Positions 14,712 through 20,676 of a stretch of DNA of 31,507 nt are shown here, piece by piece; the stretch's first letter is position 1, and every line of letters begins with the position of its first letter. A program made the position numbers and the translations under genes. The notes beneath the pieces were generated by a model. That model ran no database searches, was not told the origin of the DNA, and saw only the letters and a program-made list of their open reading frames with translations. This stretch comes from a virus: IMG/VR virus record IMGVR_UViG_3300025684_000044, positions 1 to 31,507 of that record; one strand, 5' to 3'.

Positions 14712-14969
14712 TTAAAAACTCCCATTGTTTAAATTGTCGCAAACTGCTTTTGCAAATTCGGTTTTTAGATTCTCTTGTGCTGACTCAATCATATGATCAA
14801 TTTCGCATTCTGCATTTTCTAATGAAAAGAGAATTTCATATTGCAATTGATCATCATTAAATTCGGGTTCGTTTTCCCGAACGTCAGACAACAATTCATC
14901 AGTTAAACAGCGAACCTCGCAAATTAAAGATGCGATTTTTTGTAATTCTTTGAATGTAGTTAATTTCAT
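14712..14969 (-). CDS. Hypothetical acidic helical protein, 85 aa
   Basis: The product MKLTTFKELQKIASLICEVR...ECEIDHMIESAQENLKTEF is acidic and predicted all-helical, with three Cys. No family recognised. The open frame continues upstream to 15074, but the ATG at 14969 follows the ATGGGAGTAAACAAA ribosome cassette used by three other genes here, so this start is preferred. It is the first gene after a terminator and candidate promoter, so it should head the GP88 transcript. Confidence 0.7.
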   Translation of the reverse strand: MKLTTFKELQKIASLICEVRCLTDELLSDVRENEPEFNDDQLQYEILFSLENAECEIDHMIESAQENLKTEFAKAVCDNLNNGSF

Positions 14970-15024
14970 TTTGTTTACTCCCATAAACATTTTTTTAAAT
15001 ATCGTTTTAATCAACGATGCCCAT

Positions 15025-15053
15025 AGGTTAAGGGTTTCCGGCCAGACTGTCAA
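15025..15053 (-). promoter_or_regulatory. Candidate promoter of the 85-aa/GP88 operon
   Basis: On the minus strand a perfect TTGACA (15048-15053) is followed after 17 nt by TAACCT (15025-15030), a weak -10. It lies between the terminator at 15135 and the gene start at 14969, where a new transcript would be expected. A bulged hairpin (CCACGATAG / CTATCGGTGG, about 15092-15117) lies upstream. Confidence 0.45.
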
Positions 15054-15134
15054 CCTAGATAATGCCATAGTCAAAATCTATCAGAAATCCAACCACGATA
15101 GTCCAGGGCTATCGGTGGGGTATTTATTCAGGGC

Positions 15135-15160
15135 AAAAAAAAACCCCGCACTTGGCGGGG
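15135..15160 (-). terminator. Rho-independent terminator
   Basis: On the minus strand CCCCGC (15155-15160) pairs with GCGGGG (15144-15149) around a 5-nt loop, running into nine Ts. It lies 35 nt after the stop of the 85-aa gene 15195-15452, closing the leftward operon that includes the methyltransferase. Confidence 0.9.
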
Positions 15161-15194
15161 AAATGAGGGAGTAATACTTTAAACAATCGTGTCT

Positions 15195-15452
15195 TTATGT
15201 TGTGTCTTTAATGTAGTCTTTAACTATGTCTTGCACCAGACCGATAGGATCATTCTGTATGGATTCATTATACATTTGTTCGTACACAAATTCAGACAGC
15301 ATGACAGAACGCTCTTCATCGGTCATACACTCAACGTAATAACCTACAGCCTCTTCCAACAAATCCGCTGTGACAACCTGAGTACGTACGTCAGGATCAT
15401 TAGGGTGATGATGAGACGTACAGTATTCTAACAGTCTCTCACTACGACTCAT
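15195..15452 (-). CDS. Hypothetical acidic protein, 85 aa
   Basis: The product begins MSRSERLLEYCTSHHHPNDP and continues as an acidic helical protein (TADLLEEAVGYYVECMTDEE, then SVMLSEFVYEQMYNES). No family recognised; a His cluster at 14-16 and two Cys are the only features. Its ATG overlaps the upstream stop by 4 nt, and the gene is the last one before the terminator at 15135. The last codons contain two tandem copies of a GTGTCTTTA word (plus strand 15188-15210). Confidence 0.7.
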   Translation of the reverse strand: MSRSERLLEYCTSHHHPNDPDVRTQVVTADLLEEAVGYYVECMTDEERSVMLSEFVYEQMYNESIQNDPIGLVQDIVKDYIKDTT

Positions 15453-15664
15453 GCTTCATCCTCCATCGCATCAACGACACGCTGTACTGATTTCTTGGCG
15501 TGAATACCCAACGCACAATGTAACGCTCTCTCCAATGCTTCAGCGTGAATAGAATTCAGATCATTTAAGAATGCATCATATTGTGGTTCAGGATCACGTA
15601 CCCAATCCGATAGACGCTTATCTAGCTCACGTACTAGCATGACAGTTGATATCTCATTCATCAC
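15449..15664 (-). CDS. Hypothetical protein, 71 aa
   Basis: The product MMNEISTVMLVRELDKRLSD...DAFLNDLNSIHAEALERALH ends KKSVQRVVDAMEDEA. It is helical and acidic, with one Cys and no recognised family. Overlaps of 11 nt upstream and 4 nt downstream show it is part of a translationally coupled set of small genes. Size and context match phage host-takeover genes, but that is only contextual. Confidence 0.7.
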   Translation of the reverse strand: MMNEISTVMLVRELDKRLSDWVRDPEPQYDAFLNDLNSIHAEALERALHCALGIHAKKSVQRVVDAMEDEA

Positions 15665-15857
15665 GATATACCTCTATGATTTCTGCAAGCTCAACTCGCT
15701 CTTCTTTGAATTTCGCCCACTGTTCAAATTGATCCCATGCTCTTGGTTCATCTAATGCCATGAACTCAACAATCTCACCATGCTCAAGTTTAAAACCCGC
15801 ATCATGCTCATGATTATTGATGTACTGAAACACGTACGTGCTGTATGGATTACCCAT
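15654..15857 (-). CDS. Hypothetical protein, 67 aa
   Basis: The product MGNPYSTYVFQYINNHEHDA then GFKLEHGEIVEFMALDEPRA and an acidic helix WDQFEQWAKFKEERVELAEI. It looks like a small alpha/beta domain; I do not recognise it. GGAGGAT precedes the ATG, giving a strong ribosome site. It begins 14 nt after the 89-aa gene and overlaps the next by 11 nt. Confidence 0.7.
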   Translation of the reverse strand: MGNPYSTYVFQYINNHEHDAGFKLEHGEIVEFMALDEPRAWDQFEQWAKFKEERVELAEIIEVYRDE

Positions 15858-15870
15858 TATTCATCCTCCC

Positions 15871-16140
15871 CTACTCAGAAACCATGAACGCACCACCGTG
15901 ATACCATTCGGCATAACAACCGTATGATTCAACGATGGCATTGATTTCTTTGTTCGTACCAAACTCATCGTAAATGGCACTGTCTTCAGCGTAATAGTCA
16001 CCCGCCATACCTTTACCCTCTACCCACTCTTCACAGTTGATAGCAAGATCACCATCACGATCCCAATCGGTCATGATCACATCGCCCCAACCCGCTTTGG
16101 TCAGAGCATTAACAATCGCATTGCGCTTACGTAGATTCAT
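15871..16140 (-). CDS. Hypothetical protein with DxDxDG loop, 89 aa
   Basis: The product starts MNLRKRNAIVNALTKAGWGD, a helix, then DWDRDGDLAIN (25-35), which fits the first eight positions of an EF-hand loop, although position 12 is Cys36 rather than Glu (Glu37 follows). The rest is acidic and aromatic, ending with GCYAEWYHGGAF. The N-terminal helix plus strand layout suggests a compact alpha/beta fold. I use the ATG at 16140, right after the ATGGGAGT ribosome cassette; an ATG at 16155 would use the cassette itself. Function unknown. Confidence 0.7.
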   Translation of the reverse strand: MNLRKRNAIVNALTKAGWGDVIMTDWDRDGDLAINCEEWVEGKGMAGDYYAEDSAIYDEFGTNKEINAIVESYGCYAEWYHGGAFMVSE

Positions 16141-16173
16141 AATTTCAACTCCCATTGATTATGTTGTGGACAG

Positions 16174-16203
16174 AGTATACTCCTATTCCACTTCTATGTT
16201 CAA
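16174..16203 (-). promoter_or_regulatory. Candidate internal promoter
   Basis: On the minus strand TTGAAC (16198-16203), 18-nt spacer, TATACT (16174-16179). It overlaps the end of the 76-aa gene and lies about 35 nt before the 89-aa gene, in the only real gap in this stretch (16141-16182). Confidence 0.35.
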
Positions 16204-16413
16204 CCCCTCAAGATGTTCTGACTTTGCAAGGTAGTATTCATGCAATCCATTGATGTGGTGCATATCGTCCACATCCTCCTTCAGAACGCTCGCCAGAGCT
16301 TCCACAAGCTTCAGAGACGTACGCAAATCATGTGGCGACATATCCATCGCATTACGACTCAACATCGCTGTCGCTTCCCGTAGGTTCTCTGCCATTTCAG
16401 TTATGCCACACAT
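16183..16413 (-). CDS. Hypothetical helical protein, 76 aa
   Basis: The product MCGITEMAENLREATAMLSR then NAMDMSPHDLRTSLKLVEAL and a C-terminal helix with HHINGLHEYYLAKSEHLEG. It appears all-helical; no family recognised. The ATG at 16413 overlaps the methyltransferase end by 13 nt and has GGAGA 8 nt upstream, inside that gene. Tight overlap with the methyltransferase suggests co-expression, possibly a modulator, but no direct evidence. Confidence 0.7.
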   Translation of the reverse strand: MCGITEMAENLREATAMLSRNAMDMSPHDLRTSLKLVEALASVLKEDVDDMHHINGLHEYYLAKSEHLEGLNIEVE

Positions 16414-17357
16414 AATTCTTTCTCCGCTTCACATAATCCTTTGAAGATGTGGGCAACCACATCCACTGTCCATCCATTGCCTAGCATCTTGTACCGTTGT
16501 GTATTGGACACACCCTCAGTGTATCCCTCTGGTACAGTTTGCAAACGCTCGCATTCTAGTGGTGTAAGCTTACGCCAGAGTGTCTCGCCTACTGCAATCT
16601 TGGGTTCACGATTACCACCAGTACATGCATTTAGTGTGGGTGACTTACCTTCAATATGATACACCCGTTTCATCAGGTCATACCCATTCACATCAGCCAG
16701 ACCGACATGGCATAATCCATCCTCACTAAACACCAGTTGACGACGACTCTTTTCAAAGTATGAAGTAAGGTTTCCACCCTTCCAATAATTAGCGTCCAAA
16801 CAGTGGGACTTGTCACGATCCACAATGCCATGCTCAATGATATCCTTCAGTTTAATGTTCTTGTCTGTGATAGCTGTATCAAACGGGATGTTTGTCCAAT
16901 ACAACCGCTTACGATTCTGTGCAGAAAACAGATTGGAATTGATCTCAATCGGTTTAACTCCAAGCATATCTGAAATAACATATTCAGATTCCTTACGCAT
17001 TTTGACATTCTCCAACAGAAAGTATTTGGGTTGTGTCTCATTCTTAATGCGTACGAATTCAAAGAATAGTTTTGATCTAGGATCATCAAAGTTCAGTTGA
17101 CCACCCGCAAAGCTAAAGCCTTGGCATGGTGATCCACCAATCAGCAGATCAATGTCAGCAAGGTCATCACCCTTCACATCACGTACGTCCCCAATATGGA
17201 TCGTATCGGGATAGTTTTTCTTGGCGATCTCAATCGCATACTTATCCACTTCCGATGCGTAATACGCATTAACTGGGATACCCAAACGATCCAATGCAAT
17301 GCGTCCACACGACATGCCATCAAACAGTGAACACACGTTTAAAGATTTACGCATCAT
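16401..17357 (-). CDS. DNA (cytosine-5) methyltransferase
   Basis: The enzyme transfers a methyl group from S-adenosylmethionine to carbon 5 of cytosine in a target sequence. The 318-aa protein has the ordered C5-MTase motifs: I, SLFDGMSCGRIAL (10-22); IV, GGSPCQGFS with catalytic C78; VI, ENV (116-118); VIII, QNRKRLYW (147-154); IX, LTPLECERLQ (264-273); X, MLGNGWTVDVV (291-301). The variable target region (about 165-260) is short and ends with TLNACTGGNREPKI. No restriction enzyme gene is adjacent, so it is probably an orphan that shields phage DNA or alters its expression. The start overlaps the previous stop (TAATG). Confidence 0.95.
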   Translation of the reverse strand: MMRKSLNVCSLFDGMSCGRIALDRLGIPVNAYYASEVDKYAIEIAKKNYPDTIHIGDVRDVKGDDLADIDLLIGGSPCQGFSFAGGQLNFDDPRSKLFFEFVRIKNETQPKYFLLENVKMRKESEYVISDMLGVKPIEINSNLFSAQNRKRLYWTNIPFDTAITDKNIKLKDIIEHGIVDRDKSHCLDANYWKGGNLTSYFEKSRRQLVFSEDGLCHVGLADVNGYDLMKRVYHIEGKSPTLNACTGGNREPKIAVGETLWRKLTPLECERLQTVPEGYTEGVSNTQRYKMLGNGWTVDVVAHIFKGLCEAEKELCVA

Positions 17358-17836
17358 TACTCCACCTCCGCAAAATCAGTTTCTAAATTGAATTCATCAA
17401 TCAGGTTGAATGGGGCATCACGATTCACATCAAAGTAAAATGCTTCACCACACTCAAACTGTCCAATGAAGTTCCACCCTTCATCCAAATAGTATGCGCT
17501 TACTTCAAAGCCTAGTTCAACCAGTTTCTCAAAGATCGGAATCGGTGGTGACCATGCGGTCTCCATCATCACGTACAGAGACGTATCAGACAGACGCTGT
17601 ACGCTTATGTTGTACGCATCCCATTTTGTACCCCAATTAGCACAAGACCAATCGTACCAGTTGCGTCCATTAGACTTCTTACGCATTTCGTACGTCAAGT
17701 TGTCACGAATGATATCGTCAGGCATTGGAATGATCATGTTGAATGGATAATCATTACTGAAGATATTCTCCATATCATCAATGCGATTCTTATTTGTGTG
17801 ATCAATGTACACACGAACATCTGTATTATTTGGCAT
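17357..17836 (-). CDS. Api92/YubB ferredoxin-like domain protein
   Basis: The 159-aa product has FNMIIPMPDDIIRDNL (33-48), NGRNWYDWSCANWGTKWDAY (about 56-75) and late LGFEVSAYYLDEGWNFIG. The IIPMPDD...NWYDWS-x-NWGTKWDA pattern is that of the Api92-like / YubB ferredoxin-like family found on phages and plasmids (DUF1281-type). Its molecular role is not established; these genes cluster with anti-restriction and establishment genes, which fits the neighbouring methyltransferase. A GGGAG ribosome site precedes the ATG. Confidence 0.8.
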   Translation of the reverse strand: MPNNTDVRVYIDHTNKNRIDDMENIFSNDYPFNMIIPMPDDIIRDNLTYEMRKKSNGRNWYDWSCANWGTKWDAYNISVQRLSDTSLYVMMETAWSPPIPIFEKLVELGFEVSAYYLDEGWNFIGQFECGEAFYFDVNRDAPFNLIDEFNLETDFAEVE

Positions 17837-17859
17837 TTCGTTTCTCCCTTTAGATAACG

Positions 17860-18171
17860 TCAGATAAAGCTTAAGCGTTTAGCGATATCGTTTATATTAG
17901 ACTTTGGTGGTATGGCATCACCAACTTCATCAGTCCCAAGGATCAATCCATATCCTGCTAGTGGATGCGGATAACCCTCAATGAAAAAGTATCGTTGATC
18001 CTCAACGTACAGACCTTCATCGTCCACATAGATCACATCATGATCCATATCTGGTGGATACGCACCGGTAATCCACTGGCATCCTAGTATCTTGGCAATG
18101 GACAATGCATCACCATCCCAATCCATTTCAGTGATATCTTCCTTAAAAGGATCAATTAAAAGTGCTTGCAT
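17860..18171 (-). CDS. DUF3846-like protein
   Basis: The 103-aa product begins MQALLIDPFKEDITEMDWDG and has ISIAKILGCQWITGA-like sequence (SIAKILGCQWIT), DVIYVDDEGLYVEDQRYFF, GYPHPLAGYGLILGTDEVGD. The 'alliDP ... lgc ... yvDdeGl ... plaG.glvlGtde.G' pattern is that of DUF3846, common in phage and plasmid accessory regions and without a defined role. It starts 1 nt after the upstream stop region and shares the operon with the methyltransferase. Confidence 0.75.
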   Translation of the reverse strand: MQALLIDPFKEDITEMDWDGDALSIAKILGCQWITGAYPPDMDHDVIYVDDEGLYVEDQRYFFIEGYPHPLAGYGLILGTDEVGDAIPPKSNINDIAKRLSFI

Positions 18172-18172
18172 A

Positions 18173-18382
18173 TTACTTCTCCTCTATGTAAACACGTAAG
18201 TGAGTAGACAGTTTGATGGGTTGTCCCATCTCATATTTACGCCAGTTCTTTTTGGCTTCAGCATTCATGTACTGACCACGAACACGCATACTGTACGTAT
18301 CCCGATTGAAATACTTCTTCATCAATTTAACAAGAAGTTTACCCTCATTAGTGTTAGGGATTTCTTTAAACACGTATTTCAT
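18173..18382 (-). CDS. Hypothetical basic protein, 69 aa
   Basis: The product MKYVFKEIPNTNEGKLLVKL then MKKYFNRDTYSMRVRGQYMN and WRKYEMGQPIKLSTHLRVYI is basic and looks like a small alpha/beta domain. No family recognised. AAAGGA lies 8 nt before the ATG, within the end of the 21-aa peptide gene. The stop is 1 nt before the DUF3846 start, indicating coupling. Confidence 0.7.
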   Translation of the reverse strand: MKYVFKEIPNTNEGKLLVKLMKKYFNRDTYSMRVRGQYMNAEAKKNWRKYEMGQPIKLSTHLRVYIEEK

Positions 18383-18384
18383 AA

Positions 18385-18450
18385 TTAGTTTCCTTTAGTA
18401 ATCAACACTTTAAGAATAATAACTACAATTAATATAACTACGAATGACAT
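18385..18450 (-). CDS. 21-aa hydrophobic membrane peptide
   Basis: ATG at 18450 follows the stop of the 77-aa gene with no gap, and TAA at 18385 is 2 nt before the next ATG, so the frame exactly fills the space between two genes. The peptide is MSFVVILIVVVIILKVLITK plus GN: about 16 hydrophobic residues with Lys only near the end. It is a likely single-pass membrane peptide. The ribosome site is weak (GGTGA), so translation may depend on coupling. A second such peptide ends the GP88 operon. Confidence 0.45.
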   Translation of the reverse strand: MSFVVILIVVIILKVLITKGN

Positions 18451-18684
18451 CTACATCACCGGAATGATTGGCAGTTCATCATCACTGGTTGCCAATGCAC
18501 CCGCATTGTTACCTTCATCATCACTCAATGGAATGATGTAAGAACCATCATCAAAGATAATAACTACTGGTCTGCTGTACCAGAGATTAGCTTCACACTG
18601 ATCCTCAGTCATGTACGTAATGCCTGTGACCTTCTTGCCTACAAGTGACTTACGTATTGCTTCTATCCACTTATCTTCATTCAT
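18451..18684 (-). CDS. Small conserved phage protein, first gene of the leftward operon
   Basis: The 77-aa product starts MNEDKWIEAIRKSLVGKKVT and has LWYSRPVVIIFDDGSYIIPL then SDDEGNNAGALATSDDELPI. The 'W..RP.vi.fDDG..iiP..DdEGn.aGAL.Ts...LP.iPV' pattern is familiar from small uncharacterised proteins of many phages. The ATG follows a strong GGGAGGA site. As the first gene after the divergent control region it is probably expressed early. Confidence 0.75.
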   Translation of the reverse strand: MNEDKWIEAIRKSLVGKKVTGITYMTEDQCEANLWYSRPVVIIFDDGSYIIPLSDDEGNNAGALATSDDELPIIPVM

Positions 18685-18815
18685 GTTGATTCCTCCCTAT
18701 GTGATTGATCAACAGGGCTGACACTACAGATGTTGCGTACAGATGTGAAGTTAGACATTAGTCTTATATACTTTAGTCTATTAGACTTTAGTCCAGGATG
18801 TTTGCGGTATATGTA

Positions 18816-18896
18816 TATAACTAAAAGTTATAATGATTTGTTGAAGATTGCTTATATTACAGTAAAGTTGTGTGTGTCTTTATAACTAAAAGTTAT
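18816..18896. repeat. Two copies of a 16-17 nt palindromic operator
   Basis: TATAACTAAAAGTTATA at 18816-18832 and TATAACTAAAAGTTAT at 18881-18896, centres 65 nt apart (about six helical turns). Half-sites TATAAC/GTTATA are the same hexamers as in the palindromes at 13106 and 13629, but in the opposite arrangement. A dimeric repressor or activator of both arms is the likely ligand. Confidence 0.65.
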
Positions 18897-18933
18897 TAAC
18901 ATATATGTATTATAGTTTTGCGTGTCTTTTAAG

Positions 18934-18962
18934 TTGACGGATTGCTTAACAGCAGGTAGTGT
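18934..18962 (+). promoter_or_regulatory. Candidate rightward promoter
   Basis: TTGACG (18934-18939), 17-nt spacer, TAGTGT (18957-18962). The -35 area TTGACGGATT is 9/10 identical to TTGACAGATT at 12715-12724 (minus) and 13157. A start near 18969 would give a leader of about 30 nt. Confidence 0.5.
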
Positions 18963-18998
18963 ACTGAGACTAAGTTAGTTTATAGGGAGATGTCAACA

Positions 18999-19799
18999 GT
19001 GAATGCAAAAGAATTTATTAGCAGCTTAGATATACGTGATGGAGAAACCAAGCGTGTCTCGTGTCCTGAGTGTGGTGGGCGTAATACATTCACCGTGTCT
19101 CGTAAAGACGGGCGTGTCTTGTACAACTGCTACAAGGCATCATGCCGTACGAAAGGTAGTATGTCGAGAAGAAGGTCTCTAGATGACGTTGAGAGGCTCT
19201 TAAACAGGGGTATATGCGATGTTACAGACACAGGTAATACCTACCTACCTGAGTTCACCTTACCCCCCAATATGACAGTGAATTTAGAAAGAGATGCGTG
19301 TCTTGAATACATGGACGATATGAACATCCAGCCGTCTGTCGATGCTGGGCATACGAATATCATGTACGACTTTGCTCAAGATCGTTGTGTCTTCTTGATC
19401 TATGACGATAACAAGAATATGATCGGTGCAGTGGGTAGAGCATTACGAAAGGGTGTCTTACCTAAATGGAAACGATACGACAAAAGGAAAGACCTCATGT
19501 TCTTCTGTGGAACTAAACGTGGTACAGCCGTTCTGGTTGAAGATTGTGCCAGTGCCTGTACGGTATTTGCCTCTGGCTATACGGGTGTAGCCTTATTGGG
19601 TACATCACTCAACGATCATCATATCCATCAACTGCGTGTCTTTGATAGAGTCATTGTGGCTTTAGATGCAGATGCATCAGACAAAGCAATTAAAATGCAG
19701 AAAATGCTTGCGCCACATGTAACATCTGAGCTACTATTCTTAACAGATGACCTGAAGTATTTTACTCCCGAATGCGTTAGGTCATTGCTTACCAAGTAA
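18999..19799 (+). CDS. Toprim DNA primase
   Basis: It should lay RNA primers for lagging-strand synthesis. The protein (266 aa from this start) has a zinc ribbon with C22, C25 (CPEC), C44 and C49, and a Toprim fold with Glu181 (VLVEDCASA) and D223/D225 (VALDADASD). This is like the primase half of T7 gp4 without the helicase, which is a separate gene at 21109. GTG at 18999 is preferred because GGGAG lies 9 nt upstream; an in-frame ATG at 18990 abuts that site with no spacing. A terminator follows the gene. It contains many copies of a GTGTCTT word. Confidence 0.88.
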   Translation: MNAKEFISSLDIRDGETKRVSCPECGGRNTFTVSRKDGRVLYNCYKASCRTKGSMSRRRSLDDVERLLNRGICDVTDTGNTYLPEFTLPPNMTVNLERDACLEYMDDMNIQPSVDAGHTNIMYDFAQDRCVFLIYDDNKNMIGAVGRALRKGVLPKWKRYDKRKDLMFFCGTKRGTAVLVEDCASACTVFASGYTGVALLGTSLNDHHIHQLRVFDRVIVALDADASDKAIKMQKMLAPHVTSELLFLTDDLKYFTPECVRSLLTK

Positions 19800-19833
19800 C
19801 ACATCTTGTTACTTTTGAATACTCCCTATGTTT

Positions 19834-19859
19834 GCCCCTCTTCGGAGGGGCTTTTTTTT
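19834..19859 (+). terminator. Rho-independent terminator after the primase gene
   Basis: GCCCCTC and GAGGGGC form a perfect 7-bp stem with a TTCG loop, followed by eight Ts. It is textbook in form and separates the primase transcript from the next operon. Confidence 0.95.
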
Positions 19860-19863
19860 GTGG

Positions 19864-19893
19864 TTGACAAAAGATAACCGCATACTTCACAAT
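19864..19893 (+). promoter_or_regulatory. Candidate promoter of the replication operon
   Basis: TTGACA (19864-19869), 18-nt spacer, CACAAT (19888-19893). It starts 4 nt after the terminator and lies about 30 nt before the GcrA-like gene, whose ATG follows GGAG. Confidence 0.5.
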
Positions 19894-19923
19894 GCGTAGA
19901 CTAACCAACATAGGAGTTGAATC

Positions 19924-20190
19924 ATGGCTTGGAAAAAGCAGTACGAAGAGAAAGAAATCAAGATCTTAATTGAGATGTGGGGTGATGGATACACTGCTAC
20001 TGAGATAGGGGATAGGTTGGGTAAGACCATGTCGTCTGTTCGCCAGTTCATTCATCGCAATAGAAAAAAGTACGACCTTGAGAAGAAGGAGGGGGGTAGA
20101 TATGTCCCTAGAAATTCCTTTGACAAGCAGTGGCATGGGGTTGTACCTTGTGGTCACTGGGCAATTACGAAACCTTGGGGAAGACTATGA
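19924..20190 (+). CDS. GcrA-like helix-turn-helix regulator
   Basis: The 88-aa product begins MAWKKQYEEKEIKILIEMWG and continues DGYTATEIGDRLGKTMSSVR QFIHRNRKKYDL (in two parts). The W...IK-L-x-x-W-DG-x-x-A-x-EI-x-x-x-LG-x-T-x-x-x-V-x-x-x-IHR layout matches the N-terminal DNA-binding part of GcrA, the alphaproteobacterial cell-cycle regulator, although general Myb/SANT-like phage HTH proteins look similar. It could redirect host transcription or control this operon. It is the first gene after a promoter and overlaps the next by 4 nt. Confidence 0.7.
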   Translation: MAWKKQYEEKEIKILIEMWGDGYTATEIGDRLGKTMSSVRQFIHRNRKKYDLEKKEGGRYVPRNSFDKQWHGVVPCGHWAITKPWGRL

Positions 20191-20309
20191 TTGATTACAC
20201 CTGTCATACCTGCGGTAAGAAGGCTGTAGTGAAAGAACAGGATGTTTTCTATTCATGTGCGGAATGCTGGATTAAGCGTAATACACCAAAGAAGGAGAAA
20301 CAAGCATGA
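20187..20309 (+). CDS. 40-aa zinc-ribbon protein
   Basis: ATG at 20187 overlaps the previous stop (ATGA) and its own TGA overlaps the next ATG (ATGA). The peptide begins MIDYTCHTCGKKAVVKEQDV and has CxxC at 6-9 and a second CxxC (SCAECW) at 24-27, the four ligands of a minimal zinc ribbon, then a Lys-rich tail. Such mini zinc ribbons often bind nucleic acid or RNA polymerase. The double overlap and the zinc pattern argue strongly that it is translated. Confidence 0.75.
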   Translation: MIDYTCHTCGKKAVVKEQDVFYSCAECWIKRNTPKKEKQA

Positions 20310-20575
20310 GTAAGGTACCGTACATAGAACGTGGTTACGATGAGTATGGTTTAACCGGAGAGTGTGCATTCTTGTGGGCATTGTTCCTCATGCGTGAACA
20401 TGAGATGGACGATGACCCCTTTGAGTATGATAAGTGGAAGTCGTGTGCAGAAACACTGCAGCCAAGGGAAGGTAAGCCAACCCCAGCCGTTGTGCATTAC
20501 GCTGCTTTGGAAGAAGAGATTGATAAGTACAACGTACCTGAGTATGTGTACCCCGGCAGTGATCCACAGGAGTGA
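20306..20575 (+). CDS. Hypothetical protein, 89 aa
   Basis: The product MSKVPYIERGYDEYGLTGEC then AFLWALFLMREHEMDDDPFE and a Pro-rich end NVPEYVYPGSDPQE. An amphipathic hydrophobic stretch (AFLWALFLM) lies at about 20-29, too short to call a membrane segment. It is acidic with two Cys. No family recognised. GGAG precedes the ATG within the zinc-ribbon gene. Confidence 0.7.
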   Translation: MSKVPYIERGYDEYGLTGECAFLWALFLMREHEMDDDPFEYDKWKSCAETLQPREGKPTPAVVHYAALEEEIDKYNVPEYVYPGSDPQE

Positions 20576-20580
20576 TGTAA

Positions 20581-20649
20581 ATGAATATTATAGTGACCAA
20601 AGTCTACACATATGGTGCTTTTATAGCTCATTGTTTTCGACGATGCTGA
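20581..20649 (+). CDS. Possible 22-aa peptide
   Basis: ATG at 20581 has AGGAG 8 nt upstream and lies 5 nt after the previous stop. The peptide is MNIIVTKVYTYGAFIAHCFR plus RC. It lies in the 101-nt gap before the 106-aa gene, which otherwise holds nothing. Good spacing is the only evidence; it could equally be non-coding leader. Confidence 0.3.
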   Translation: MNIIVTKVYTYGAFIAHCFRRC

Positions 20650-20676
20650 AGGATTTTCGACTTAGGAGAAGAACAA

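Larger units (their letters stand above)
18685..18998. promoter_or_regulatory. Divergent control region between the two arms
   Basis: No gene is present. Leftward transcription (18684 down) and rightward transcription (18999 up) both start here. It holds two copies of TATAACTAAAAGTTAT, interlocking TTAGAC/GTCTAA elements at 18751-18764 and 18775-18787 (AGTCTA-T-TAGACT), a TTGCGTACA word at 18733, two GTGTCTT words, and a rightward promoter at 18934. I could not settle on a leftward promoter; TATAAG at 18763-18768 (minus) is a possible -10 inside the repeats. Confidence 0.65.

Noticed and set aside
14950-15174. Plus-strand 74-aa frame over the promoter and terminator region
   Set aside because: It runs opposite to the local operon, crosses a clear minus-strand terminator and has no ribosome site.
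16401-17357. Restriction-modification system
   Set aside because: Only the methyltransferase is present; no neighbouring gene shows a restriction nuclease signature.
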